Below, one piece after another: positions 35,018 through 43,166 of a stretch of DNA of 64,000 nucleotides. A program made the position numbers and the translations under genes. The notes under the pieces were generated by a model that did not search any database, had not been told where the DNA came from, and saw nothing but the letters and a program-made list of their open reading frames with translations. The DNA is from Bacteroidota bacterium (GTDB lineage Bacteria; Bacteroidota; Bacteroidia; Sphingobacteriales; Sphingobacteriaceae), in NCBI GenBank assembly GCA_023450085.1, contig JAEXHI010000005.1, positions 124,001 through 188,000 on the forward strand, written 5' to 3'. How positions within the stretch are numbered: the stretch's first letter is position 1; each line of letters starts with the position of its first letter.

Positions 35018-35570
35018 AGATTTTACCTGATAACAATTTGTTTACTTCCTCTTCAACGTATTTTTTGGTAGCTACCTGTTTTTCATCAGGCTGATCATCA
35101 ATATAGCCAATATAAGCTACAGAAAATCCCTCTTTTTCTCTTTTTAAAACTACTGCCCTTGGCGTTTGCCTGATATCAAATAGCCAAGTGTATCTAAATT
35201 TTTCATCCGCTAAATATGGAAAAGTAAAGCCTTTGCTCTCTGCTAGCTTTTTCATAGCAGGCATAGCGTCGTATGGATAATCCTTTTCATTATCACCATA
35301 GGGACCAATACCCACCACTGGAAAGCCTTTTGGTTGATATTTACTGTTTAAAGCAACTATTCGTTTTTCGTAAGCTAAACAATGGTCACAGCTTGGTGTC
35401 ATAAAGATAAGAATGAAGCCTTTGGCTTTTTGTTTAGCCAGTTCGTAAATCTCTCCATTTGTGTTTTTTAACGCAATATTGTGAAGCGTATCACCCACTT
35501 TGAGTACTCTTTGTTGCGCGTTAGCATTTATACCAAACGCTAAGCAAATAAATAGGATTAGCTTCTTCAT
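35016..35570 (-). CDS. Redoxin-family exported protein with CDHC motif
   Basis: A 184-residue protein with a signal peptide (LILFICLAFGINANAQ) and a redoxin fold with active site TPSCDHCLAYEKRI, a C-x2-C pair. The pattern of secondary structure is the same as in the gene at 33781 (ARTPRAVVLKREKEGFSVAY parallels RTPHVFVLQKTAKGNEVAY), so the two are paralogues. Its ATG overlaps the TAA of the NlpC/P60 gene (35570-35572), which argues for coupled expression of a peptidoglycan hydrolase and a thiol protein. Role probably in disulfide reduction or peroxide defence; not proved. Confidence 0.85.
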   Translation of the reverse strand: MKKLILFICLAFGINANAQQRVLKVGDTLHNIALKNTNGEIYELAKQKAKGFILIFMTPSCDHCLAYEKRIVALNSKYQPKGFPVVGIGPYGDNEKDYPYDAMPAMKKLAESKGFTFPYLADEKFRYTWLFDIRQTPRAVVLKREKEGFSVAYIGYIDDQPDEKQVATKKYVEEEVNKLLSGKI

Positions 35571-36067
35571 TAATTTAAAGTTCCTGTTTTAACAATGGCT
35601 TTTTGATAGACGGGTAAAGTCAAATCATCCACAATTACTCCTCTGGTAGTAGAGGCATGCACAAAAAAATCACCATTTAAATATACACCTACATGATCCA
35701 CTTCTCGTCCTCCAAAGGAAAAGAAAATTAAATCACCTTCCTTTAGATTGTCGTAGTTTCTGTTTTTAACAGCATCAGCTTGGTCTTTCGATCTTCGTGG
35801 CAAGGTTTTTCCGTAAATGTCTTTCTGTAATAAAAGCGCAAATCCAGAACAGTCAATTCCGCCCTTATCTAGTCCACCAAGCTTATATCTTACTCCTGTC
35901 CAATTGTTAATGAAGCGATATAGCGGTTTGCTTTTTAATTTTGACATCGCATCTGCAGCACGTGCGGCTTTGGTATCAATAGTATGCTTTCTACTTCCAC
36001 AGGAAGCTAAAAAGCCGATGAGCGCTACACAAAGACATAAAATGTAACTTTTTTTAATGGCTATCAT
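35570..36067 (-). CDS. NlpC/P60 (C40) lipoprotein peptidase
   Basis: A 165-residue lipoprotein (lipobox LASCG) with an NlpC/P60 domain. The catalytic Cys is in GGIDCSGFALLLQ, the His in REVDHVGVYLN, and a third polar residue in FFVHAS. Such enzymes cut the gamma-D-Glu to diamino acid bond in peptidoglycan stem peptides. It is followed, with a one-base overlap, by a redoxin gene, and preceded by the zinc/HhH gene with two bases of spacing, so all three probably share one mRNA. Length is normal for the short Spr-like type. Confidence 0.92.
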   Translation of the reverse strand: MIAIKKSYILCLCVALIGFLASCGSRKHTIDTKAARAADAMSKLKSKPLYRFINNWTGVRYKLGGLDKGGIDCSGFALLLQKDIYGKTLPRRSKDQADAVKNRNYDNLKEGDLIFFSFGGREVDHVGVYLNGDFFVHASTTRGVIVDDLTLPVYQKAIVKTGTLN

Positions 36068-36069
36068 AT

Positions 36070-36363
36070 TTATGGTTTAAATGTTAATCCCTTATTGGCC
36101 AAGGCTTCTTTAAGCGCAGGAAGGCTTGCCTTCCCCATGCCATGTAGTTTTAAAATTTCCTTTTCAGTATAGGTAGCAAGCTTTCTGAGGCTGTTAATAC
36201 CAGCATTCTCCAAAGCGCGGCGTGCAGGAGATGATAGTTTGGATATCAATCCCTCCGAAGTCTTTTTCTCCTTTTCACACTGTGGACAAGTAGGGCAATC
36301 GGTACTTTTATAGTACTGGTGTCCTTTTTTACATGTCCTTAATGTTTTTTGGAGTTTAGTCAT
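36070..36363 (-). CDS. Zinc-ribbon plus RNA polymerase alpha-CTD-like small protein
   Basis: A 97-residue protein. The N-terminal 40 residues hold a possible zinc ribbon (CKKGHQYYKSTDCPTCPQC). The last 60 residues form a helix-hairpin-helix domain like the C-terminal domain of the RNA polymerase alpha subunit: LSSPARRALENAGINSLRKL, then EILKLHGMGKASLPALKEAL. The alpha-CTD contacts DNA and activators, so this small free-standing version could bind DNA or compete with RNA polymerase. It begins a tight operon with NlpC/P60 and redoxin genes. Function is inferred only from fold. Confidence 0.8.
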   Translation of the reverse strand: MTKLQKTLRTCKKGHQYYKSTDCPTCPQCEKEKKTSEGLISKLSSPARRALENAGINSLRKLATYTEKEILKLHGMGKASLPALKEALANKGLTFKP

Positions 36364-36416
36364 CGTACTTTAAACCTATATCCTGTAACTCATCACTCGC
36401 AACCCACAACCCTAAA

Positions 36417-39026
36417 CTAATTCTTAATCAACCTTTGTATCTCGTCCAATTTCAGCAAAGCTTCTACAGGAGTTAACGTATTTACGTCCAAATTATTCAG
36501 TGAATCTCGAATTTTCACTAAAACAGGGTCGTCAATGGCGAACATCTGTAGCTGGTAAGCCTGGTTTTGTACCTTCTTGATACTGTCTTTAATACTTTGC
36601 CCCTCAGTTCTATCTATTTCTAAGCGTTTTAAAATTTCGTTGGCACGACCAATCAGTCTAGCGGGCATACCTGCCATTTTAGCTACCTGAATACCAAAAC
36701 TATGTTCGCTGCCACCAGGAACCAACTTCCTTAAGAAAATTACCTTGTTTTGTAGTTCCTTGATGGTTACGTTGTAGTTTTTGATACGGCCCATGGTATT
36801 TTCCAAGTCATTTAGCTCATGGTAATGCGTAGCGAATAAGGTTTTAGGGCGTGCTGTTGGGTGTTCGTGCAAATACTCTGCAATGGCCCAAGCAATGGAA
36901 ATACCATCGTAAGTACTTGTTCCACGTCCAATTTCGTCCAATAAAATCAAACTCCTATCAGAAATGTTGTTTAAGATACTGGCTGTTTCGTTCATCTCTA
37001 CCATGAATGTACTTTCTCCACTCGAAAGATTATCCGAAGCACCTACCCTAGTAAAAATCTTGTCTACCATGCCAATGGTGGCCTCCTTTGCTGGTACAAA
37101 ACAACCCATTTGGGCCATAAGGACAATTAAGGCCGTTTGACGTAAAATAGCCGATTTACCCGACATGTTGGGGCCTGTAATCATCAAGATCTGCTGCGTG
37201 TCGTTGTCTAAAAACACATCGTTGGTAATGTATTCCTCACCCACAGGCAAACGCTTCTCAATAACAGGATGGCGACCACCTTTAATGTCGATTTCCTTTT
37301 TATTATTTAACGACGGTTTTACGTAGTAGTTTTTGGTAGCCAATTGCGCAAAGCACAAAAACACATCCAATTGTGCCACTAAATAGGCATTCAATTGAAT
37401 TGGTTTAATAAAGTGCGATACTTGGAACATCAGCTCGTTATATAAACGAACCTCAATGGCCTGTATTTTTTCTTCTGCTCCTAAAATCTGCTCCTCATAT
37501 TCCTTTAGTTCAGGCGTAATATATCGCTCTGCATTCACCAAAGTTTGTTTGCGAATCCAGCTTTCAGGAACTTTATCTTTATGCGTATGGGTAACTTCTA
37601 AATAATAGCCAAAAACGTTGTTAAAGGATATTTTTAAAGATGGTATACCTGTGTTTTCAATTTCACGACGTTGAATTTCTACTAAAAACTCTTTACCACC
37701 AAAGGCAATTTTACGTAAGCGGTCCAATTCGTCGTCTATTCCGTCGGCAATTACATTTCCTTTAATTAATAACGCAGGTGGATCAGCTTGTAATTCCTTT
37801 TCCAATTTATCCTTAATGCTGGTGCATGGATTTAATTGTGAGGCCAAGGTTTCTAGCGCGGGATTTTTGCTTTGCTCTGCCAGTTTCTTGATTTCTTCAA
37901 TATGTGTCAAGGCTCTTTTTAGCTGCAATAGCTCTCTTGGTCCTGCTTTTTGTAAACCAACTTTCGAAATCAAACGTTCTAAATCGCCAATAGGCTTAAT
38001 GTGTTGAAGAAGCTCTTCGGCCAATGTTTCCTTTTTAACTAGGAAATCAACCGTTTCCAAGCGCTCTTGAATAGGTTTCAGCTCTTTTAGTGGCATAATG
38101 ATCCACTTGTGCAACAACCTAGCACCCATTGGCGTACAAGTATCATCAAGTACCTCAAAAAGGGTCACGCCGTTATCGTTTGAAGAGCTTACCAATTCCA
38201 AATTACGGATGGTGAAGCGATCTAACCACATGAATCGCTCTTCTTCTACCCTCGAAATAGACGTGATATGTTGTAAATTGCGGTGTTCTGTTTCACCTAA
38301 GTAGTATAATACCACTCCTGCCGCTACAATTCCAGCAGTAAGTTTATCTACGCCAAAACCTTTTAACGAGTTAACTTCAAAGTGCTTGGTTAGCACCTCA
38401 TTTGCATAATCCTGGGTAAAAGCCCAATCATCAATATGGAAGGTGTAAAATTTATCGCCAAATAACTGTGGAAATTCTAGGCGTTTGCTCTTTTGAAAAA
38501 CAATCTCCGTAGGCTTAAAGCTCTGTAAAAGTTTGTCTACATATTCGGCACTTCCTTGTGCCACTAAAAATTCACCTGTCGAAATATCGCAAAAAGCAAC
38601 CCCCATCAGCCCTTTATCAAAGTACACCGCTGCCAAATAGTTGTTCGACTTTTGGTTCAGGATATTATCACTGTAAGCTACGCCAGGCGTCACCAATTCT
38701 GTAACCCCACGTTTTACAATGGTCTTGGTCATTTTTGGATCTTCCAATTGATCGCAAATGGCCACCCTTTGTCCCGCCCTAACCAGTTTAGAAAGGTAGT
38801 TTTCCAAAGAATGGTGCGGAAAACCAGCGAGTTCTAAAGCGCCATTGGGGCCCGTACCTCTTTTTGTTAATACAATGCCTAAAATTTGAGCAGTTTTAAC
38901 AGCGTCTTCTCCAAATGTTTCGTAAAAATCTCCAACCCTAAACAATAATAATGCACCTGGATACTTCGCTTTAATAGCATTGTATTGTTGCATTAATGGG
39001 GTTTCTTTTGTATTTGCTTTGGCCAA
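36417..39026 (-). CDS. mutS: DNA mismatch repair protein MutS
   Basis: An 869-residue MutS. The mismatch-binding Phe-x-Glu is in LLFRVGDFYETFGEDA, the connector and lever domains follow, and the ATPase has Walker A at GPNMSGKSAILRQTA (about residue 616) and Walker B/signature LLDEIGRGTSTYDGIS. It recognises mismatches and recruits MutL. The best family N-terminus (AKANTKETPLMQQYNAIKAK) needs a TTG start at 39026, which overlaps an apparent TAATTTTG element; if that element is real, translation would begin further in, at the ATG of MQQYNAI (38990). mutL is not in the window. Identity is certain. Confidence 0.97.
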   Translation of the reverse strand: MAKANTKETPLMQQYNAIKAKYPGALLLFRVGDFYETFGEDAVKTAQILGIVLTKRGTGPNGALELAGFPHHSLENYLSKLVRAGQRVAICDQLEDPKMTKTIVKRGVTELVTPGVAYSDNILNQKSNNYLAAVYFDKGLMGVAFCDISTGEFLVAQGSAEYVDKLLQSFKPTEIVFQKSKRLEFPQLFGDKFYTFHIDDWAFTQDYANEVLTKHFEVNSLKGFGVDKLTAGIVAAGVVLYYLGETEHRNLQHITSISRVEEERFMWLDRFTIRNLELVSSSNDNGVTLFEVLDDTCTPMGARLLHKWIIMPLKELKPIQERLETVDFLVKKETLAEELLQHIKPIGDLERLISKVGLQKAGPRELLQLKRALTHIEEIKKLAEQSKNPALETLASQLNPCTSIKDKLEKELQADPPALLIKGNVIADGIDDELDRLRKIAFGGKEFLVEIQRREIENTGIPSLKISFNNVFGYYLEVTHTHKDKVPESWIRKQTLVNAERYITPELKEYEEQILGAEEKIQAIEVRLYNELMFQVSHFIKPIQLNAYLVAQLDVFLCFAQLATKNYYVKPSLNNKKEIDIKGGRHPVIEKRLPVGEEYITNDVFLDNDTQQILMITGPNMSGKSAILRQTALIVLMAQMGCFVPAKEATIGMVDKIFTRVGASDNLSSGESTFMVEMNETASILNNISDRSLILLDEIGRGTSTYDGISIAWAIAEYLHEHPTARPKTLFATHYHELNDLENTMGRIKNYNVTIKELQNKVIFLRKLVPGGSEHSFGIQVAKMAGMPARLIGRANEILKRLEIDRTEGQSIKDSIKKVQNQAYQLQMFAIDDPVLVKIRDSLNNLDVNTLTPVEALLKLDEIQRLIKN

Positions 39027-39199
39027 AATTATCCTAAATTACTAAGCCGTAAATATACCATTTGCCTAGTGTAAGGGCCGTTGTTGTTGAAAAATAATAA
39101 AGATGTTGATTATCAGTTTAAAACCGTAAAAAAGTGTATCTTTTATTTGAAAAGCAGGTTTCTCCACGCTTATTTAAATGCAGTCCTGCTATCCGCTTT

Positions 39200-39237
39200 A
39201 TCCCAATGTCATCCTGAGCCTTTCGAAGGATTGGGAT
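39200..39237. repeat. GTCATCCTGAGC-type hairpin in the mutS upstream gap
   Basis: ATCCCAAT and ATTGGGAT form a stem around TGTCATCCTGAGCCTTTCGA-type sequence. The 275-bp gap 39027-39301 holds this element and no gene. It resembles the dispersed GTCATCCTGA elements common in this group. Confidence 0.55.
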
Positions 39238-39301
39238 GCTCGCTCCTATCAGGTTTAGTTTACAAACAATACTGCTAAGTAGGTATTGTAGCTTTATGAT
39301 T

Positions 39302-39874
39302 TTAAAATAGGCTTTGTTGCGCTGCAGGTTTCTGGCTAGCGCCAACAAACATGAAATCATCAGAAAAAATGTCATATTGTTTTCTGGTGGGATTGAATTT
39401 CCTCAATAACAAATGGCTGCAGTTAAAGTCGAGTTTAGCCTCTGCAAACATTTTCAAAGCAATTTGCACATTTTCTTCATTCAACTTTCTTCCAATGGAA
39501 ATGTGCGGCTCTTTGCTGTGATAAGCATTTTTGATACTTAGCTTCTTTTGGATCCTTTTCATCAAATGGCCTAACTCTATTTTGGTTGCCTCATCTGGCT
39601 TTAAAAACACGGCACCATTTACATAGTTGCCCACACCCCCAAAATTCAAATGAATTGGATTTTCGTAACTAGCTATTTCCTTCAAATGAGCAATAATTGC
39701 AATTAATTCATTTTCGGTGGCAGTAAATTCACTAATCGTTACATGTGCTTTCGAATTTTTGCTATGGTACCAGCCTATAGCTCCATTTAATTCGTCTTTT
39801 AAATGGTCAACGTAGTCAAGTCCCGTTTGTGGTGGCGCAATTACGATAGCGTATTTTTGTTGGTCCAAAATCAT
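39302..39874 (-). CDS. 2'-5' RNA ligase/phosphodiesterase superfamily protein
   Basis: A 190-residue 2H-phosphoesterase. The two catalytic H-x-[ST] motifs are H44-V-T46 (KAHVTISEF) and H124-I-S126 (EPHISIGRKL), about 80 residues apart as usual. Family members open cyclic phosphates or 2'-5' linked RNA ends; in bacteria (LigT/ThpR) the natural role is unclear. An exact TAATTTTG element at 39898-39891 lies 16 bases before the ATG. It is divergent from the H1-like gene, with both promoters inside a 108-bp gap. Confidence 0.88.
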   Translation of the reverse strand: MILDQQKYAIVIAPPQTGLDYVDHLKDELNGAIGWYHSKNSKAHVTISEFTATENELIAIIAHLKEIASYENPIHLNFGGVGNYVNGAVFLKPDEATKIELGHLMKRIQKKLSIKNAYHSKEPHISIGRKLNEENVQIALKMFAEAKLDFNCSHLLLRKFNPTRKQYDIFSDDFMFVGASQKPAAQQSLF

Positions 39875-39890
39875 TACCCGTTTAAGCTGT

Positions 39891-39898
39891 CAAAATTA
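39891..39898 (-). promoter_or_regulatory. -7 promoter element of the 2'-5' RNA ligase-like gene
   Basis: TAATTTTG on the minus strand matches TAnnTTTG exactly, 16 bases before the start codon. Confidence 0.55.
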
Positions 39899-39955
39899 AT
39901 AGATGCGAACCAAATAGCGTTTTATTCCGCTCAATTCTTATTTAACTAATATGCC

Positions 39956-39963
39956 TATATTTG
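39956..39963 (+). promoter_or_regulatory. -7 promoter element of the H1-like gene
   Basis: TATATTTG matches TAnnTTTG exactly and precedes the ATG at 39983 by 19 bases, giving a short leader of about 13 bases. Confidence 0.6.
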
Positions 39964-39982
39964 TCGCTACTAAAAATATAAT

Positions 39983-40441
39983 ATGGCAATTTTACATCGC
40001 AAAGAAGAAAAGATACAGGTAGTTTTAGGGAGGTTGCCTAAGCAATACACTCATGAGCAGTTCATGGAAATGTTCATCAAGTTATATTCAAAAGATTGGG
40101 GTAAAATCAAAAGTGCCTACATCAAGCAATCTCAAGATAAAGAACCTGGAACCGTAGTGAATATGCCAAAGCCCGACCTTTATTTAAAGCAACTGTTGGA
40201 AACTTACTTGGCTAACCGTCCTGAGGAAACAGAGGTAACACCAGTGGCAAAAGCTAAGGCAGCTCCAACAAAGAAAGTTGAAACAGCTACGACTGAAGAA
40301 GCTCTAGTTAAAAAAACGAAGACTACTGCTAAAAAAACAGCAGAAGAAGCGGCACCAGTGAAGGAAGTAAAAGCAAAAGCAGCTCCTAAAAAGAAGACGG
40401 CTGAAGAGAAAGTGGCTCCAGCCAAGTCAAAAAAAGCTTAA
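39983..40441 (+). CDS. Protein with histone H1-like lysine/alanine-rich tail
   Basis: A 152-residue protein in two parts. Residues 1-78 form a compact domain (RKEEKIQVVLGRLPKQYTHE, then FIKLYSKDWGKIKSAYIKQS) of unknown family. Residues 79-152 are almost only Lys, Ala, Glu, Thr, Pro and Val, with repeats such as AKAAPTKK, KTTAKKTAEEAAP and KAAPKKKTAEEK. This resembles the tails of bacterial H1-like and HU-tail proteins and suggests DNA or RNA binding. It is monocistronic with a strong terminator. The role of the head domain is unknown. Confidence 0.75.
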   Translation: MAILHRKEEKIQVVLGRLPKQYTHEQFMEMFIKLYSKDWGKIKSAYIKQSQDKEPGTVVNMPKPDLYLKQLLETYLANRPEETEVTPVAKAKAAPTKKVETATTEEALVKKTKTTAKKTAEEAAPVKEVKAKAAPKKKTAEEKVAPAKSKKA

Positions 40442-40467
40442 GCTGGCGCTTTTGTTAAATAGTATTT

Positions 40468-40503
40468 AAAGGGTTCGAAAAGGATATTTTCGAACCCTTT
40501 TTT
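40468..40503 (+). terminator. Terminator of the H1-like gene
   Basis: AAAGGGTTCGAAAA and TTTTCGAACCCTTT form a perfect 14-bp stem with loop GGATA and a following T-run. Confidence 0.88.
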
Positions 40504-40622
40504 ATGGATGTAGAGCCCTGTTTTATTAAATGCCAAAAGTGGAAAACTTTGGGGTTGTGGACAAATAACATAAACTACTGATTTATAAGCCACGTTTATA
40601 TATCAAACTAAAGTTTAAAGTT

Positions 40623-41003
40623 ATGGAAACAACAGATAAAAAATGCGTTTATGTGTTGGAAGATAACGCCAACATTGCAGATATTATTGAGTTCCTTTTA
40701 GTAGAAGAACTCTATGAGGTAAAAGTTTGTAAAAACGTAAATACCTTTTGGAAAGAAATGCGTGAGCACACTCCCGATATGATTGTATTGGATGTGATTT
40801 TGCCCGATGGTAATGGACTAGATATCTGCACCAAATTAAAGAGAGATGTCAGAACCCATCACATTCCCGTGATGATGATGTCTGCTAACAATCACCTGAA
40901 CAAGGTAAAATCTAAATGCGACGCCGAAAGCTATATCAATAAACCCTTCGATTTAAATGATTTTATGCAAAGGGTTGATCATTATAGTCATATAGCTTCA
41001 TAA
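40623..41003 (+). CDS. Stand-alone response regulator receiver protein
   Basis: A 126-residue CheY-like receiver with no output domain. The acidic pair is in VLEDNA, the phospho-acceptor is D57 (MIVLDVILPDGNG), and S87 and K107 (MMSANN, YINKPFD) complete the site. It must act by protein-protein contact, as a phosphorelay step or by binding a partner enzyme. No histidine kinase is adjacent. Length is normal. Cognate kinase unknown. Confidence 0.9.
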   Translation: METTDKKCVYVLEDNANIADIIEFLLVEELYEVKVCKNVNTFWKEMREHTPDMIVLDVILPDGNGLDICTKLKRDVRTHHIPVMMMSANNHLNKVKSKCDAESYINKPFDLNDFMQRVDHYSHIAS

Positions 41004-41012
41004 TGCTTTTTT

Positions 41013-41061
41013 AGCCATAGATGCACGGATGTTTTTAAATCATATCTGTGCATCTGTGGCT
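41013..41061. repeat. AGCCACAGAT-type inverted repeat, copy 1
   Basis: AGCCATAGATGCACGGAT and ATCTGTGCATCTGTGGCT are imperfect 18-bp arms. It lies directly after the receiver gene and could act as a terminator. Confidence 0.65.
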
Positions 41062-41091
41062 TTCTACATTTTTTTCCATTGCTAGTTTTCA

Positions 41092-41184
41092 GAGATTGCT
41101 TCGTCGTGCCTCTCCGAATTATCGGAGTAAATTTTCGCAAAGACGAAAATGTTCGCGTCATTGCGAGCTGTGCGAAGCAATCTC
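41092..41184. repeat. Branched palindromic element with three stems
   Basis: Outer arms GAGATTGCTTCG and CGAAGCAATCTC are perfect over 12 bp. Inside are two further stems: CTCCGA/TCGGAG (41112-41127) and TTTTCG/CGAAAA (41132-41149). The right part reads CGTCATTGCGAGC, a motif common in dispersed repeats of the phylum. The result is a cloverleaf-like fold with no gene in it. Confidence 0.65.
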
Positions 41185-41210
41185 ATGGTGTATATAGTAG
41201 GTTTTATTTT

Positions 41211-41269
41211 AGCCACAGATACGCAGATGTTTTTTAAGGTGTATTAATCAAATCTGTGCATCTGTGGCT
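41211..41269. repeat. AGCCACAGAT-type inverted repeat, copy 2
   Basis: AGCCACAGATACGCAGAT and ATCTGTGCATCTGTGGCT are 18-bp arms with two mismatches around 23 bases. It is a second copy of the element at 41013, so the branched element lies between two related hairpins. No gene is seen in the whole 41004-41345 gap. Confidence 0.65.
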
Positions 41270-41345
41270 TACCTCTTACCTAAAAACAATCAGCTTTTTT
41301 AGTGACCGGCGTTATTAATTATCCCTGCTATCATCTCCATATTTG

Positions 41346-41792
41346 ATGAACAATTTAATCGCATCGGATATGAAACAACGCGTTCCAATTTCAGAAATTA
41401 TGACCAAGAATTTGGTTACGGCAAATGTTAGCGATAGCCTAACGCACATCAATACTTTATTGAAAGAAAATAATATTGGGCATTTGCCTATTGTATCAGG
41501 TAGAACATTGGTAGGTATTATTAGTAAAACAGATATGCTAAGATTAAGCTTCGCCGATATTTATGAAGATCAAGTCAATGTAGATGAAACTGTTTTTCAG
41601 ATGCTAAGAACAGAGCAAGTAATGGTTCATAATCCCTTAACGGTAGATGTACATGATACCGTTAGAGAGGTGGCTGATATGATGAGTAAGGTAGAATTTC
41701 ATGCACTACCTGTGCTTGAAGAGGGAAAGGTAGTTGGGATCATCTCTTCTACAGATTTGATCAAATACTTGCTATCCCAATACCACCATTAA
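41346..41792 (+). CDS. Paired CBS domain protein
   Basis: A 148-residue protein of two CBS domains: residues 14-70 (ISEIMTKNLVTANVSDSLTH, then GIISKTDMLRLSF) and 88-145 (VMVHNPLTVDVHDTVREVAD, then GIISSTDLIKYLL). CBS pairs bind adenine nucleotides and regulate partner enzymes or channels. As a stand-alone form it probably senses energy charge. Start choices are the ATG at 41346 or a second ATG at 41370; a near -7 element (CATATTTG) touches the first, which would favour the second. It is followed by a strong hairpin and a convergent gene. Confidence 0.88.
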   Translation: MNNLIASDMKQRVPISEIMTKNLVTANVSDSLTHINTLLKENNIGHLPIVSGRTLVGIISKTDMLRLSFADIYEDQVNVDETVFQMLRTEQVMVHNPLTVDVHDTVREVADMMSKVEFHALPVLEEGKVVGIISSTDLIKYLLSQYHH

Positions 41793-41823
41793 AAATAGTA
41801 GTTAGTAAATAGTTAATAAAAAT

Positions 41824-41873
41824 CAAGGCCATCAACGCTAAATGTTTAAGCAACATAGCGTACGATGGCCTTG
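41824..41873. terminator. Large convergent hairpin after the CBS gene
   Basis: CAAGGCCATC pairs with GATGGCCTTG (10 bp), and inside it ACGCTA with TAGCGT continues the stem after a small bulge. It sits between two convergent genes, with a weak T-tract. Confidence 0.7.
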
Positions 41874-41893
41874 TAATTTAACCTTAATAATAA

Positions 41894-42385
41894 TTATATC
41901 CTGTTTATTTTTGGCGTAGGATTCGCAGTTAATATAGCAGGTACCTTTGAGTCAAGGAATACCTTTTTGCCAGCTACTTCAGTTTGGTTACCCTCACCAT
42001 CTTTTTTTACCAATTTGTAGTGGTTTAAACCTTTAAATGGCTCTTCATCGTGAAAGATATAAAGCGATGGCTCCGTTGGGTTTCCAACAATGGTCTTTTC
42101 CCCTATTTTCACAAAATTATTGCTGTCGTCGCTTCTGTAGATCTCGTATGTACCATTTTTTAGTTCAATGGTAGACCAACTTAAGATCGTTTGGTTTGAT
42201 TGTACAATGATGTTGAAATGAGCTCTTCGTTCGGCTGATGTAGACACAGGTGTTAGATCAGAGGTAGAAGTTTTCGAGGAGATTTTGCTTTGTTTTACAG
42301 GTAGTTTGTTTTCTGCTGCAAATGAAAGGTTGGTAATGAAACAAGCAATGATTACGGCGCTTGAATAAAAATGTTTTTTGTTCAT
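41894..42385 (-). CDS. Exported protein, fibronectin-like fold
   Basis: A 163-residue protein with a signal peptide (SSAVIIACFITNLSFAAENK). The middle (TILSWSTIELKNGTYEIYRS and FVKIGEKTIVG, YKLVKKDGEGNQTEVAGKKV) has the sequence pattern of a fibronectin type III-like beta sandwich, as in many Bacteroidota surface proteins. Unlike the longer ones it has no C-terminal sorting domain. Function is unknown. It is monocistronic, convergent with the CBS gene. Confidence 0.7.
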   Translation of the reverse strand: MNKKHFYSSAVIIACFITNLSFAAENKLPVKQSKISSKTSTSDLTPVSTSAERRAHFNIIVQSNQTILSWSTIELKNGTYEIYRSDDSNNFVKIGEKTIVGNPTEPSLYIFHDEEPFKGLNHYKLVKKDGEGNQTEVAGKKVFLDSKVPAILTANPTPKINRI

Positions 42386-42434
42386 GTGAATTTTTATAGA
42401 TAGAGCGCGCAGTGAACAGAGTGGCAGTGATGAG

Positions 42435-43160
42435 CTACAATTCTGTGATCAATTTTAAAAAGAGTTCTTTAGCTTTTATTTTTTTTGGTGTAAGATTAAA
42501 ATTAAGTTTCTGATGCAGGTAGTTGGCAATATCTATGCCATGAATTTCAGGTAATTGTGTAATTACCGTTGGAATGTTCTCGATGCCTTTTGCCAATGCT
42601 GCATCAAAGTCTTTTAAAAATGTTTCTGGCAAGGTTTTATTAGCCACCCAAGCGGCATACATAAAGGGCAACCCCGTAAATTTCATCCACTCCTCGCCCA
42701 TGTCGTATACGTAGTTGAAATCGCCTTTGCGGCCAAAGGTTCTATCTCCAATTAAAACCATGGCATCTGTACTGGCTGATTGGTCGGTGGTAAAATCTAC
42801 CGTTACCTTAAAATGATTCTTTAAGAGTACTTTAGCCAAGTTATTTGAAGTACGAGATTGAGGATCAAGCTTTACAGTTTTGATGTCTTCCACAGGTACA
42901 TTCGAAAATATAAATACCGAATCAACAGCGCCTACAGAGCCAATGCAAAATGAACTGATAATTTGAGCATTAGGTACAAAAGGAATGGCTGCAACTGGGA
43001 TTAGACCAATATCTACTTGTTGTTCGATTAGCTTACTGGCACAATCAGAAGGGATATCCAAGCTTAAATCAATCTGTTCTAATACAGGTGAATGTTGTAT
43101 GCCGTAAATAAACGGTTTGGTATTGGTATAGGAAACGGCAGAAACTTTAATTTTTTCCAA
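42435..43160 (-). CDS. mqnA: Menaquinone biosynthesis protein MqnA
   Basis: A 241-residue periplasmic-binding-protein-like enzyme, chorismate dehydratase of the futalosine route to menaquinone, which makes 3-enolpyruvylbenzoate. It starts with the family motif KIKVSAVSYTNTKPFIYG and includes SDCASKLIEQQVDIGLIPVA, SSFCIGSVGAVDSVFIFSN, LIGDRTFGRKGDFNYVYDMG and PFMYAAWVANK. The start is TTG at 43160. It is closely linked to mqnE with a phosphatase gene between them. The six-base gap to the phosphatase stop suggests one transcript. Certainty is high. Confidence 0.92.
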   Translation of the reverse strand: MEKIKVSAVSYTNTKPFIYGIQHSPVLEQIDLSLDIPSDCASKLIEQQVDIGLIPVAAIPFVPNAQIISSFCIGSVGAVDSVFIFSNVPVEDIKTVKLDPQSRTSNNLAKVLLKNHFKVTVDFTTDQSASTDAMVLIGDRTFGRKGDFNYVYDMGEEWMKFTGLPFMYAAWVANKTLPETFLKDFDAALAKGIENIPTVITQLPEIHGIDIANYLHQKLNFNLTPKKIKAKELFLKLITEL

Positions 43161-43166
43161 AGCGAT

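Noticed and set aside
38990..39031. A TAATTTTG element as the mutS promoter
   Set aside because: It overlaps the TTG that the family N-terminus requires, so either the element or that start is wrong; left as a note under mutS.
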